From the NCBI RefSeq assembly GCF_017352135.1, contig NZ_CP071456.1, forward strand, positions 124,001-188,000: a stretch of 64,000 nucleotides of DNA, given 5' to 3'. The position numbers were made by a program, and so were the translations under genes. This stretch comes from Rhizobium lentis. Lineage in GTDB: Bacteria; Pseudomonadota; Alphaproteobacteria; Rhizobiales; Rhizobiaceae. How positions within the stretch are numbered: the first letter of the stretch is position 1; each line of letters begins with the position of its first letter. Below the pieces are notes generated by a model, which was not told the origin of the DNA, did not search any database, and saw only the letters and a program-made list of their open reading frames with translations. Positions 26,201 through 34,461 of this stretch are shown here, piece by piece.

Positions 26201-26523
26201 TAGCGGATATCGCCGGCCTTGCCGCTCCAGGAAAAGCTCGTCGCATCCTGCCCGAAGCGGCCATCGGCGAGTGGGCCGACGATCTCGACGACATCAGGCT
26301 TGGCGCCGCCGATGCGCAGGTAAAGGCGGCTGATGCCGCCGTAGAGCGGCGAGCCCTGGATCTGATTGATCTGCACCGCCCCCTTGTCGTCGGCATATTC
26401 GATGGCAAACAGCGTGCCGTTCGGCAAGACCGATATCGACAGACCGGAACCATTGCTGATCGCAAGGAGACCCAGATCTTCGCGTCGCGGCATTTGCAAA
26501 TTGCGCATGAGGTCCAGGGCCAT
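23236..26523 (-). CDS. GH94-type phosphorylase-like protein (candidate 1,2-beta-oligoglucan phosphorylase)
   Basis: Large soluble protein of 1095 residues without signal peptide. The C-terminal (alpha/alpha)6 barrel region (about 640-1000) has the family landmarks GAAWGTRDACQGPIEFL and YGEGDWNDSLQP, with the candidate general acid in GDWND at residues 788-792. GH94 enzymes phosphorolyse beta-glucosidic links. The overall length and the long N-terminal beta-sandwich portion resemble 1,2-beta-oligoglucan phosphorylases (about 1,110 residues) and the C-terminal part of cyclic beta-1,2-glucan synthase NdvB. The cytosolic location fits intracellular use of oligosaccharides. It is convergent with the GntR gene. 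Specificity is inferred, and cellobiose- or laminaribiose-type activity remains possible. Confidence 0.75.
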   Translation of the reverse strand: MALDLMRNLQMPRREDLGLLAISNGSGLSISVLPNGTLFAIEYADDKGAVQINQIQGSPLYGGISRLYLRIGGAKPDVVEIVGPLADGRFGQDATSFSWSGKAGDIRYNVRLELHDSKTAWFWRVSLRHPKKGTLPVDLVLVQDVGLGDRGFLMNSEAYASQYVDHHIADHGTYGPVVMNRQNLKQSGARNPWLVQGCFDGAVAYATDAIQLAHAQHRQDDLLVGSFGTNLPNERRQQETACPAIQSRSFSVPADGATATFFALFSADHPEASTDADLSRLDGIELPDKVAADPETAPPVRSLLQDAPLLEAEALDKRAIQQLYPERSLDERAHGKLLSFFVPDGVLNRHVVLRDKELIVARRHGAIVRSGQNMLLDESTLAATCWMQGIFAAQLTIGNTSFHKLFSVSRDPYNLTRASGLRIMADLGSGWQLLAVPSAFEMGLSDCRWIYRCPGRSIFVSAVASGEGAAMQWSVSVEGKPCRFLVFGHVVLGEREYEAGGQIEFDSARKRISFRPDPAWLWGERYPDAVYWLVSSTPDAIEEIGGDELLYTDGVARNGAFVALRSRPTRALSFAVVGSMTDADAAERLAQRYEAGLSDQAMLAPALTFWRHAVRGMRIDSASPDLAAQATLLPWLAHDAIVHLSVPHGLEQYTGAAWGTRDACQGPIEFLLAYEHDREAREVVKTVFSEQYLEKGDWAQWFMLEPYANIRAGDSHGDVIIWPLKALCDYIEATGDLAILDEKVSWRDEKTMQKAPHADAIAIHVEKLLETIGEQFIPGTHLIRYGEGDWNDSLQPADPHLRDWMVSSWTVALLYEQIVRYSAILRRRGHSDRAKALRKIATAMRRDFNRHLVRDGVVAGYGIFDPAHDGVELLLHPSDKRTGLSFSLISMTQAMLGRLFTPAQRRDHMRLIEEHLLFPDGVRLMEKPATYAGGLETLFRRAESASFFGREIGLMYVHAHLRYCETLALEGQAEELWKAISVVNPIAVTTALPHASLRQRNSYFSSSDAAFHDRYQAAAQWARTKTGKVAVDGGWRIYSSGPGLYTRSFVENILGFKRRFGRRRPKPLLPAAHAAVELQTDHAAWQRLMKPKPKM

Positions 26524-26703
26524 GAAGAACTCGCCGATTGATATCAGAGGGGAATCAGAGGATGGCGCAAAAAGATTGAGAGAAATCTTACCGGTGATGG
26601 GAAGATCGACAAGCTGCCGCGACTGGTGAGCTCACATCAGAGCGCTAATGACATCAGCCTGGAACTGCGGTTGCACGATGTGCGATCCAAAGGGAACCGA
26701 AAT

Positions 26704-27219
26704 TCAATCCCGGTCGCGCTGCGCAAATGACGACCGCCACTTTTCGACGAGAAATCCCGACGGTCCCTCAACGGGATCCGTATCGGGGAGGGGTACTGAC
26801 GAGATTTTCGCCAGCATTTCGTTTGACGCAGCCGACGTCTGAATGTCGGCATGCTGCCCCTTGGGATAAGCCCCGATCACCTCGAAGTCCGCCGTGCAGC
26901 CGAGGTTCTGGTGGCCGGTTCCGGCCGGAAGCACCAGACAGTCTCCGGCCGTGACCTGCAAAGCTTGACCGCCGGGACCGCCGATCAGCAGCGCGGCGCT
27001 GCCATGTGCAATTCCGAGCACCTCATGGGCGCCCGAATGGTAGTGCTGATAATCGAAGACACCGTTCGTCCAGATACCGGTCCAACCGTTTTCTGCGAAG
27101 CGACGCTCGAAATCGACAGGACCACCATCAGCAAAGAGCCCCCTGTAAATCAGTATAGGAAGACGCGGGTGGTTAGGGACCCAGCCGCTCGGCGGGAAAA
27201 TTAGCGTCTCAACATCCAT
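26704..27219 (-). CDS. Cupin-domain protein (YjlB-like)
   Basis: Small single-cupin protein of 171 residues. The beta-barrel core (about 60-135) has the metal-binding style stretch YQHYHSGAHEVLGIAHG and a second motif around VLPAGTGHQNLG. Its opening LIFPPSGWVPNHPRLPILIYR is typical of the YjlB group. ATG at 27219 is preceded by gatgggaggtcagc; the frame extends upstream to 27393, but that part is a remnant of a flagellin gene in another frame. Function in the family is unknown. The neighbours give no operon context. Confidence 0.85.
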   Translation of the reverse strand: MDVETLIFPPSGWVPNHPRLPILIYRGLFADGGPVDFERRFAENGWTGIWTNGVFDYQHYHSGAHEVLGIAHGSAALLIGGPGGQALQVTAGDCLVLPAGTGHQNLGCTADFEVIGAYPKGQHADIQTSAASNEMLAKISSVPLPDTDPVEGPSGFLVEKWRSSFAQRDRD

Positions 27220-27369
27220 GCTGACCTCCCATCGGTCGATTGACATGACGTAACGGCCGCCAAGCCATCGATGCTGTTCACCCAGTTCTTTCGACGGTCT
27301 TGCCTTGAGTTTATTTCCGCTGGCGGCTTCATACAGACAACTTTGGAGACCAGCCAGCGGTTCCTTGAT

Positions 27370-27544
27370 GTGTATAGCGTTGTCGGACCGCATCGTGGTC
27401 GCGATCGACCAATAGACAACGTTGCCGGATGCGGTGTCGAGTCGATAGCCGATAGAAAACGTGTGTCGAGTCGAGACCGGAATTGATGGTGCGCAACGCC
27501 TGAAGGGCTGCCATCGCCGAATTGTTTGTATTGATGCTCGTCAT
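27370..27544 (-). pseudogene. Frameshifted 5' fragment of a flagellin gene
   Basis: Reading the minus strand from ATG at 27544 gives MTSINTNNSAMAALQALRTI, the conserved rhizobial flagellin N-terminus. Near 27456 the reading frame shifts, and in the next frame flagellin resumes with GYRLDTASGNVVYWSIATTM followed by RSDN. The rest of the gene (hundreds of residues) is missing; the cupin gene follows about 150 bases later. No flagellar genes are nearby. This is a decayed insertion or deletion remnant. The downstream limit of the homology is uncertain. Confidence 0.85.
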
Positions 27545-27853
27545 TGGAAATACGCCTGTTTCGGAAGTTGGATGTGGTGCATGCCGGGACATTCCGGGCC
27601 GTGGCGAGCAGCCTATGCTTTGACCCCTATTTGGGCAGGTCAATTCGCCATCGCTGGCCATCGCCTGCTCGCCGAAATCGCGCGTGCTGAGGGCGGTCCG
27701 CACGTCTCGGCGAAAAAGTGGGACCGCCGATTGACGGGCCGAGAAGAAACTGACTATCAATATTAAATCAATTTGATTGACTCTACTCTGCGATCTTCTG
27801 CCGGATGCCGGCAGAAATTCCCAACAACCTGGCATTCCCAAGGAAGAAGCACC
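27545..27853. other. Intergenic region before the hexosaminidase gene
   Basis: 309 bases between the flagellin remnant and the GH20 gene hold no convincing gene. The left part is GC-rich and may be more degenerate coding DNA. The right part is AT-rich and contains the perfect dyad AATCAA-T-TTGATT at 27766-27778, a candidate operator or promoter element for the GH20 gene. Confidence 0.4.
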
Positions 27854-29875
27854 ATGTCCACACTGCGACCGAACGCCCTGCGGCTTGAAACCCTTTGGAA
27901 TCCACCGGCCAACGGCAAGGAGTTCTCCTACGTCCTGCGCCTTAAGAACCTGGGCGTCGAGCCGCTGTCGACGTTTTCGCTCTGCGTCAGCGGACCGGGC
28001 CGCGTCGATCCCGCCGGCCGCGTCGAAGGCGCCACGGTGTCGCAACGGCTTTCGAATTTCACCGAATTCCAGCCGCCGGCCGGCTTCGTTCTCGGCGCCG
28101 GAGAGACGTGGACGATATCGGTCTATGCGCTAAGCTGGCAGTTCCGCCATTGGACGGACGGCGCGACAAGCGGTTATGTCGCGCTTGCCGATGGCAGCAC
28201 GATCGTGCTCAGCATCGAGCCTACGCGGTCTTCGGTCAGCAACGCGCCGCTGAAACGTGGCGCCGAGGTCTATCCGGTTCCGGTCAACGCTCCGGTCCAT
28301 GTATCGATTATCCCCTGGCCGAACCGCGTTGCGGTCGCATCGCGCCGGCCGCTGCCGGCGGGTTTTGCTCCACAGGCACAGAGCCCTGAAGGGGAGGCGG
28401 CGGCAAAAGGCTTCGCGGCGCTGGTGAACCACCTCTTCGCCGTCGAAGGCATCGTGCGGACGGAGGCCGAAGGCGCGGTTCGTGTCGACCTGAAGGACGC
28501 CGCCAGCTTCGGGCCGGAGGCCTACCGGTTAAGCTTCGAGGAAGAGGCGATCACGATCGAGGCAAGCAGCCGGACCGGCTTCCTCTACGGTCTCGTCACG
28601 CTCGGCCAGATCTGGCGCGGCGTCAGGCTGCATCCCGGCACCTTCCAGTTTCCGGCATCCGGCGAGATCGTCGATGAGCCGTCGATGGGCTGGCGCGGCC
28701 TGCATCTCGATGTCGCCCGCCAGTTCTACGGCGCGGCCGAAGTCAAGAAGCTGTTGGCGGTGCTTGCCTGGAACAAGCTCAACCGCTTCCACTGGCACCT
28801 TTCCGACGACGAGGCCTGGCGCGTCGAGATCGACGCCTATCCCGCGCTGACCGAGATCGGCGCCTGGCGCGGTCACGGGCTTGCCGTGCCGCCGCTCCTG
28901 GGTTCAAGCCCGACCCGCACGGGCGGCTATTATACCAAGGCCGTCATCCGCGAGATCGTCGCTCTCGCGAAGAGTTTCGGCATCGAAATCGTGCCGGAGA
29001 TCGATATGCCGGGACATTGTTATGCCATGCAGCAGGCCATCCCGGAGCTGCGCGATCCGGCCGAACAAGGCAGCTACTATTCGGTTCAGGGTTTTCCCGA
29101 TAACTGCATCAATCCGGCGCGCGAGCAGACCTACGAGATCGTCGAGACCATTCTTTCGGAACTCATCGAGCTTTTCCCGTTCAAGACGATCCACCTCGGC
29201 GCCGACGAGGTCCCCCTCGGCGCATGGTCCGGCTCGCCGGAAGCGCTGGCGCGCCTGCGCGCCGTCGCCGGCGACGAGGTTGCCGATGCCCATGCAAAGC
29301 GGCTGAACGTCGTCACCAACACGCATGGCGCCGACGACATTCACGGCTCGGGCGCCGCCATCCTGCAGGCGGAATTCCTTGAGCGCGTCCAGCGCTTCCT
29401 GGCGAGCAGGGGCTGCATCACCGGCGGCTGGGAAGAAGCGGCTCATGGCGACGTCATCGACAAGTCGAAAAGTTATCTCTGCAGCTGGCGCAATGTCGAG
29501 GTTTCGGCCGAGCTCGCAGAACGCGGCTATCAAATGGTCGTCTGCCCCGGTCAGGTCTATTATCTCGACATGGCGCTGAGGCCGGACTGGGATGAGCCCG
29601 GCGCCAGCTGGGCAGGAAATTCGGACGCGGAAAAGCTCTACAATTTCGATCCGGTCGGCGGCTGGACAGCACGCCAGAAACAGCAGCTGCTCGGCATCCA
29701 GGCCTGCATCTGGTCGGAACCGATGACGGACCGCGCCGTCTTCGACCGTCTCGTCTTCCCACGCCTTTCCGCCCTTGCCGAAACCGGCTGGACGAAATCA
29801 TCATCCAAGTCGTGGGAACGTTTCAAGGCGCTCGCAGGACTGATGCCGCTGCTCTACGGGCTGCAGGAATCTTAG
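27854..29875 (+). CDS. Beta-N-acetylhexosaminidase, GH20 family
   Basis: Glycoside hydrolase of 673 residues removing terminal N-acetylglucosamine or N-acetylgalactosamine from oligosaccharides. The N-terminal part (about 1-150) is a beta-rich carbohydrate-binding-like domain, then a GH20b-type domain and the catalytic TIM barrel (about 275-620). The barrel opens with GWRGLHLDVARQFYGAAEVK and has FHWHLSDDEAWRVEI. The substrate-assisted catalytic pair is Asp451-Glu452 in IHLGADEV, and a late aromatic motif is GIQACIWSEP. No signal peptide is evident after ATG 27854 (site aaggaagaagcacc), so it may act in the cytosol on imported chito-oligosaccharides or other substrates. Confidence 0.92.
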   Translation: MSTLRPNALRLETLWNPPANGKEFSYVLRLKNLGVEPLSTFSLCVSGPGRVDPAGRVEGATVSQRLSNFTEFQPPAGFVLGAGETWTISVYALSWQFRHWTDGATSGYVALADGSTIVLSIEPTRSSVSNAPLKRGAEVYPVPVNAPVHVSIIPWPNRVAVASRRPLPAGFAPQAQSPEGEAAAKGFAALVNHLFAVEGIVRTEAEGAVRVDLKDAASFGPEAYRLSFEEEAITIEASSRTGFLYGLVTLGQIWRGVRLHPGTFQFPASGEIVDEPSMGWRGLHLDVARQFYGAAEVKKLLAVLAWNKLNRFHWHLSDDEAWRVEIDAYPALTEIGAWRGHGLAVPPLLGSSPTRTGGYYTKAVIREIVALAKSFGIEIVPEIDMPGHCYAMQQAIPELRDPAEQGSYYSVQGFPDNCINPAREQTYEIVETILSELIELFPFKTIHLGADEVPLGAWSGSPEALARLRAVAGDEVADAHAKRLNVVTNTHGADDIHGSGAAILQAEFLERVQRFLASRGCITGGWEEAAHGDVIDKSKSYLCSWRNVEVSAELAERGYQMVVCPGQVYYLDMALRPDWDEPGASWAGNSDAEKLYNFDPVGGWTARQKQQLLGIQACIWSEPMTDRAVFDRLVFPRLSALAETGWTKSSSKSWERFKALAGLMPLLYGLQES

Positions 29876-29942
29876 CGCTCGGCGACGAAGCTATAAGGTA
29901 GAGCGGGCTCGATTGGAGGCCGCTCGATCGATGGCCAGCGCT

Positions 29943-30806
29943 TCACTGCTGCTGCCGGTAGGCAGAGGGTGTGACACCTGTGCCTAACTTGAATGCCCGT
30001 GTCATGTGGCTCTGGCTGCTGAAGCCGCAGGCCGAGGCGATCTGCGCGATCGGATCCGTGCCACGCAACATCGATTTGGCGCGCTCGACACGCCGGTGGG
30101 CCACCCAGCCATGCGGGGACACGCCGTAGCTTGCCCGGAACATCCGTTGAAAATGAAACGGGCTGAGCTGCCCGATCGCCGCCAGATCCTGCAAGCGGAT
30201 CGTCTCGCCGAGATGGGCCTCGACATACTCCAGAGCCCGGCGCCGCACATGGGGAGCGAGCCCACCACTGATCGCGCAGGGACGCATCCCCCCATAACGA
30301 CGATCGACGAAGAAATCGCTGATCGTCTGCGTCATCGCCTCTTCAGCCAGCAGATGATCATCAGCCAACATGGCATTCGTCAGCTCACGAAGGGTCCGTG
30401 CCAAGAGGGGAGCCTCGGCGAAGGTCACCTCGGGAAGAGCCATAAGCCTGGAATCGCGGTCGAACGTCTCGGCAAACATCCGGCGCATCTGATCGTCAGG
30501 AACATACAGATGGACGAACTCGAAGGGATCGGTGATCTCCCATTCGGACGAGTGCCCCTGCGGCATGACGCACAACGCTCCGGGATGGCCTCGCGCGGCG
30601 GGGCTGCCGTCGAGACGGCGTGTTCCGGCGCCTCCGTTGAGATAGAGGCTGAACGTATGTCCGTCCGGCCGCTCATAGCTCATCCTGTCCAGCGCGTTGC
30701 TCCAGAGGGCCGCTGATCGCCCGAAACCCAGATCGATGGACTGCAACATCCGCGCAGAGGGCGATGCGGACAAAAACCTAAAAACCGAGAGGCGGCTATC
30801 CTTCAC
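29943..30806 (-). CDS. AraC-family transcriptional regulator
   Basis: Regulator of about 287 residues. The C-terminal AraC/XylS double helix-turn-helix (about 185-285) includes RLQDLAAIGQLSPFHFQRMFRASYG and IAQIASACGFSSQSHMTRAFK. The N-terminal part is a cupin-like sensing domain without clear ligand motifs. A GTG at 30806 with ribosome site gcggggaagaattg is chosen; the frame is open to 30923 and overlaps the upstream part of the divergent gene. It is divergent from an EamA exporter, which is the likely target. Confidence 0.88.
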   Translation of the reverse strand: MKDSRLSVFRFLSASPSARMLQSIDLGFGRSAALWSNALDRMSYERPDGHTFSLYLNGGAGTRRLDGSPAARGHPGALCVMPQGHSSEWEITDPFEFVHLYVPDDQMRRMFAETFDRDSRLMALPEVTFAEAPLLARTLRELTNAMLADDHLLAEEAMTQTISDFFVDRRYGGMRPCAISGGLAPHVRRRALEYVEAHLGETIRLQDLAAIGQLSPFHFQRMFRASYGVSPHGWVAHRRVERAKSMLRGTDPIAQIASACGFSSQSHMTRAFKLGTGVTPSAYRQQQ

Positions 30807-30959
30807 CAATTCTTCCCCGCACGTGTGACGTCTTGTGGAGAATAGCGGTGGACGGGCACTATGGCGAGCAGGAAGTCCGGGGCAAAGAATTTCGTAGCAA
30901 GAAAATGCAAGAGACCGGCTCACGCTTGGCTTATTCGTGGAGAAAACGAGGATAACTCC

Positions 30960-31874
30960 ATGGCCAATGCCGCTCTCTTTATCGCGACCGTACTCATATG
31001 GGGGACGACCTGGATCGCCATTGCGATGCAGGTCGGTCCCGTGCCGGTCCTGGTCTCGGTCTTTTACAGATTTGCGGTCGCAGCGGTGATGCTCGTCGCC
31101 ATCCTGGCTTTCATGCGACGGTTCAATGTCCCTGCCTTGCGTGACCAGCCCTTCATTCTGGCGCAGGCGCTCTGCCTGTTCAGCCTCAATTTCATCTGTT
31201 TCTACAATGCAGCTGGCTTCATTCCCTCAGGGCTGATCTCCGTCATCTTTTCGCTGGCAACGATCTACAATGCCGTCAATGCGCGACTTTTCTTCGGCGA
31301 CCGCATTACAGGCCGCACGCTTCTGGCAGCTGCGCTCGGAGCAACAGGCCTCCTCCTGCTTTTCGGACAGGAGGTTGTCGTCGATTTCAACATGGGCACG
31401 GTGAAAGGGATTGGGCTCGCAGCGCTCGGCACGCTGTTCTTCTCGCTCGGCAATATGGCATCGCGTCGAAACAGCGCTGCCGGAATCTCACCGCTTTCCG
31501 CCAATGGCTGGGGCATGACCTATGGCGCGATCGTCCTCCTCTTGCTGATCGCCGTGACCCAAACGCCGATCGTGGCGCCGCCTGACATCACCTATCTTGC
31601 CGCTCTGCTTTATCTCGCGGCCATCGGATCTGTGATCGGCTTCACCACCTACCTCATGCTCGTATCTCGCATCGGTTCCTCGCGCGCAGCCTATGCGACC
31701 GTCCTGTTCCCGATCGTTGCCCTTTCGTTGTCTACGATATTCGAGGACTACCAGTGGAGCGGTCTCGGCCTGATCGGCCTGGCGCTGACACTACTCGGCA
31801 ACGTGGTAATCTTTGCGCGGCCTCCGGCCCGCCGCGCGCGCCAAGCAGACTCGAGGCTGCCGGCAGCCGGATGA
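30960..31874 (+). CDS. DMT-family transporter (EamA)
   Basis: Membrane exporter of 304 residues with ten predicted helices arranged as two EamA repeats (about 5-135 and 150-290). The opening ALFIATVLIWGTTWIAIAMQVG and the motif SVFYRFAVAAVML are characteristic. Members export amino acids, metabolites or drugs. ATG at 30960 has a ribosome site acgaggataactcc; the frame is open to 30861. A divergent AraC regulator lies 153 bases upstream, suggesting inducible efflux. Confidence 0.9.
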   Translation: MANAALFIATVLIWGTTWIAIAMQVGPVPVLVSVFYRFAVAAVMLVAILAFMRRFNVPALRDQPFILAQALCLFSLNFICFYNAAGFIPSGLISVIFSLATIYNAVNARLFFGDRITGRTLLAAALGATGLLLLFGQEVVVDFNMGTVKGIGLAALGTLFFSLGNMASRRNSAAGISPLSANGWGMTYGAIVLLLLIAVTQTPIVAPPDITYLAALLYLAAIGSVIGFTTYLMLVSRIGSSRAAYATVLFPIVALSLSTIFEDYQWSGLGLIGLALTLLGNVVIFARPPARRARQADSRLPAAG

Positions 31875-31904
31875 TACGCCGGCAATCTGGCCAGCCGAGG
31901 TGTG

Positions 31905-33107
31905 TCAGCCGAGCGGCTTCTGCAGGACGTCGAAGCGCGGATTTGTTTCGGAAAAGATCGGCAGGGCGGCAGCCCCGAGGATCGCCGTGTCCTTGCCGGT
32001 CATTCCGATCATGACGCGCGGCACCGTCCGTTTGCGCCCGGGGTCGAGCGGATCGTGCAGCGGCTCCAGCCGTTCCGCCAGTCGGCGCATCAGCGACGTC
32101 GGGATGCTGCCGCCAAGCACGATGGTCTGCGGATCGAAGGCGAGTTCCAGGAAATCGACGGTCTGCCGCAGCGGCTCCACGGCCTGATCGAGCCACGCAT
32201 CCAGGCCTTCGCGCCCCTCGGCGATCAGCGTGTCGAGATCATCGGGCGAAAGCGCCCCGGCATTGGCAATGCCCATGAATTCGTAGGCGACCGAGGGCGA
32301 TATGTAGCGATCCAGGCAGCCGCGTTTGCCGCAGCTGCAGGGCCGACCATGCGGTTCAACGATGACATGTCCGATCTCGCCTGCATTGTTGCGGCTGCCC
32401 TTGTAGAGGTGGCCATCCAAAAACATGCCGGCGCCAATGCCGCCGCCGCCGGCCAGAAACAGATAGACGAAGCTGCTTAAACCGCGGGCGACACCGTGAA
32501 GACGCTCGCCGATCGCCGCTGCCGTCGCGTCGTTCTCGACGAGCACCGGTACTCTTACTCGTTGTTCCAGTGAATGCCCGACAGGAAAATCCTGCCAGCC
32601 GGGCAGGCTGTGCGGGCTGAGAGAGGTGGTGCCGCCATCGGCATAGCGGCCGGGCAGGGCGATGCCGACGCCGAGCAGCCTGTTTGTGTCGAAGATGAAG
32701 GCCTGCTGAAGATCCTCGACGATGGCCTGGAGAGCCGGCATCGCTCGCTGCGGATCGGGTTCTTCGACCTGGCGCTCGACGCGGGCGCAGACGGTACCGG
32801 AGAGATCCGTCAGCACGCCGCTGGCGCGCTGGCGGCCAAGTTCGAGGCCGATCGAATAGGCGCCGGCGGGATTGATCGAATAGGGGATGATCGGCTGGCC
32901 GCGCGCCAGTTTCTGCGCCTCGGCTGGCACCAGAAGATGCGATCTCTCCAGTTCCTCTACGATATTCGACACGGTCTGGGCGGTCAGCGCCGTCATCCGG
33001 GCGATCGCCGCCCGCGACAGGGGACCTTGGGTGCGGACAGCCTCGATCACCACACGCCGGTTGTGAGACTTGGCCTGCTCGAGATTCGTGCCGGAGATCG
33101 CCTTCAT
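31905..33107 (-). CDS. ROK-family transcriptional regulator
   Basis: NagC/Mlc/XylR-like regulator of 400 residues. The N-terminal winged helix (about 15-75) reads VVIEAVRTQGPLSRAAIARM with TAQTVSNIVEELE. The ROK sugar-kinase-like domain follows, with GVGIALPG, the phosphate-loop region ENDATAAAIGE and the zinc motif GHVIVEPHGRPCSCGKRGCLD. ROK regulators respond to sugars or sugar phosphates. It is the last gene of the minus-strand operon that includes the MFS transporter, SDR, RpiR and RidA genes, and may regulate that operon. Confidence 0.93.
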   Translation of the reverse strand: MKAISGTNLEQAKSHNRRVVIEAVRTQGPLSRAAIARMTALTAQTVSNIVEELERSHLLVPAEAQKLARGQPIIPYSINPAGAYSIGLELGRQRASGVLTDLSGTVCARVERQVEEPDPQRAMPALQAIVEDLQQAFIFDTNRLLGVGIALPGRYADGGTTSLSPHSLPGWQDFPVGHSLEQRVRVPVLVENDATAAAIGERLHGVARGLSSFVYLFLAGGGGIGAGMFLDGHLYKGSRNNAGEIGHVIVEPHGRPCSCGKRGCLDRYISPSVAYEFMGIANAGALSPDDLDTLIAEGREGLDAWLDQAVEPLRQTVDFLELAFDPQTIVLGGSIPTSLMRRLAERLEPLHDPLDPGRKRTVPRVMIGMTGKDTAILGAAALPIFSETNPRFDVLQKPLG

Positions 33108-33188
33108 GTCGCCTTCAAAGGAAATGCCGCATCACCCTTGTCACAAGACGAGCGCCGATGAAAGCCGCATATTGCGTGAACCCGGGCG

Positions 33189-34397
33189 TCAGCCAGCCCG
33201 ATCGGCAGTGGGTCTTTGCAAGAGGCCGAGGATCGCTATTCCCAGTAAGCCGGTGACGGCGCTGAGGACGGCGGTGCCGGAATAACCTGTCGTCGCCGTG
33301 CCGGCGGCAAAAACCAGTGCGCCGATCCCGGCGCTGGCAAAGATATTGACGGAGATCAGTGCGCTGCCAAGCCCCGGTCGATCCGCGATCAGATCCTGCA
33401 GATAGGTGATCGGAAAGCTGATGATCGCCGCCGCGCCGATGCCGGCGGGCAGGGTGAGCGCGTAAAGGTGCCAGGGCTCGGAGGCAAAGCCGAGAAGGCC
33501 GAGAAACGCCGCGTAGACGACGGTGCCGGCGGCAAGCGCTGTCATCTGGCCGGTCTTCCGCGCAATGCGCGACCAGACGATGATGAAAACGACCTCGAGC
33601 AAAGCGACGATCCCGACGAGAATGCCGACGTCGCTGAGCCGCCCATGCGCCGCCCCGGTGGCGATCAACGGCAGAAGGGCGTCATTGAGATGCAGCGTGC
33701 TGGTGACGAGCGCCACTCCGCAGACATGCGCCGAAATCCGCGGCGAAATCACCTGGCGAAGCGCGCCGAGATAGGTGAGGTGATGGGTCGCGGCCATCTC
33801 CGTTGCCGCGTGTCTCGGCAAGGCGAAGACGATGAGGCCCTGGCACAGCAGACATGAGATGCTGGCAAAGAGGTAGGCGGGCAGCATGCTCGACGCCCCT
33901 GAGAGCACAAGGCCGGTAACACCGGGGATCAGGACCCAGGAGAGCGAGATCATGGCGCGCACGCCCGAGTTGGCCGTCACCACAGCGCTTCGGTTCATGC
34001 CCTGCATCGCCGCGCGCGCATTGGCAAACAGCAGCGAATTCAGCGCCCCGTAGATCGGCAGGGGAAGCAGCGCGCTGATGACGAAGACGGCCGCTGTGGG
34101 AAAGGCGTAGACCATGCCATAGCCCAGGATGCCGAAGATGCAGGCGCCGATCATCGCCGAACGATACTCGCCAAGCCGGTCGGCGAGATTGCCGAGCAGG
34201 ACGCTGACGACAACATTCACCGCCGCTGATGCAAAAGTCAGGACGGAATAGAGACTGTCGCTCAGTCCCAATTCGCGGATGCCGACGACCGAACGATAGG
34301 GTGCCGTCATCGCCCCCGCCATTCCGAAAGTGAAAATGGCCATCATGCTGGCGCGGATCGCCGGATGGCGGAAGACATCGGGAAAGAGGCGGCTCAT
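33189..34397 (-). CDS. MFS transporter, sugar-efflux (SetA)-like
   Basis: Integral membrane protein of 402 residues with about 12 helices. The second-helix opening MAIFTFGMAGAMTAPYRSVV and the loop LLGNLADRLGEYR are typical of MFS carriers. The overall pattern is similar to sugar efflux transporters of the SetA type, which carry sugars or sugar derivatives. ATG at 34397 is preferred over the TTG at 34409. It lies 81 bases upstream of the ROK regulator gene and 64 bases after the SDR gene in the same operon. Direction of transport and substrate are not known. Confidence 0.85.
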   Translation of the reverse strand: MSRLFPDVFRHPAIRASMMAIFTFGMAGAMTAPYRSVVGIRELGLSDSLYSVLTFASAAVNVVVSVLLGNLADRLGEYRSAMIGACIFGILGYGMVYAFPTAAVFVISALLPLPIYGALNSLLFANARAAMQGMNRSAVVTANSGVRAMISLSWVLIPGVTGLVLSGASSMLPAYLFASISCLLCQGLIVFALPRHAATEMAATHHLTYLGALRQVISPRISAHVCGVALVTSTLHLNDALLPLIATGAAHGRLSDVGILVGIVALLEVVFIIVWSRIARKTGQMTALAAGTVVYAAFLGLLGFASEPWHLYALTLPAGIGAAAIISFPITYLQDLIADRPGLGSALISVNIFASAGIGALVFAAGTATTGYSGTAVLSAVTGLLGIAILGLLQRPTADRAG

Positions 34398-34461
34398 GCG
34401 GTCGATCAATCGTCAGGGAAAGTTGCAAGAGCGGCCGGACGGGCAAGTCCTGCAGCGATTT

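Noticed and set aside
27220..27393. N-terminal extension of the cupin gene
   Set aside because: Its first residues (MRSDN) belong to the flagellin remnant in its shifted frame, and a strong ribosome site precedes the ATG at 27219.
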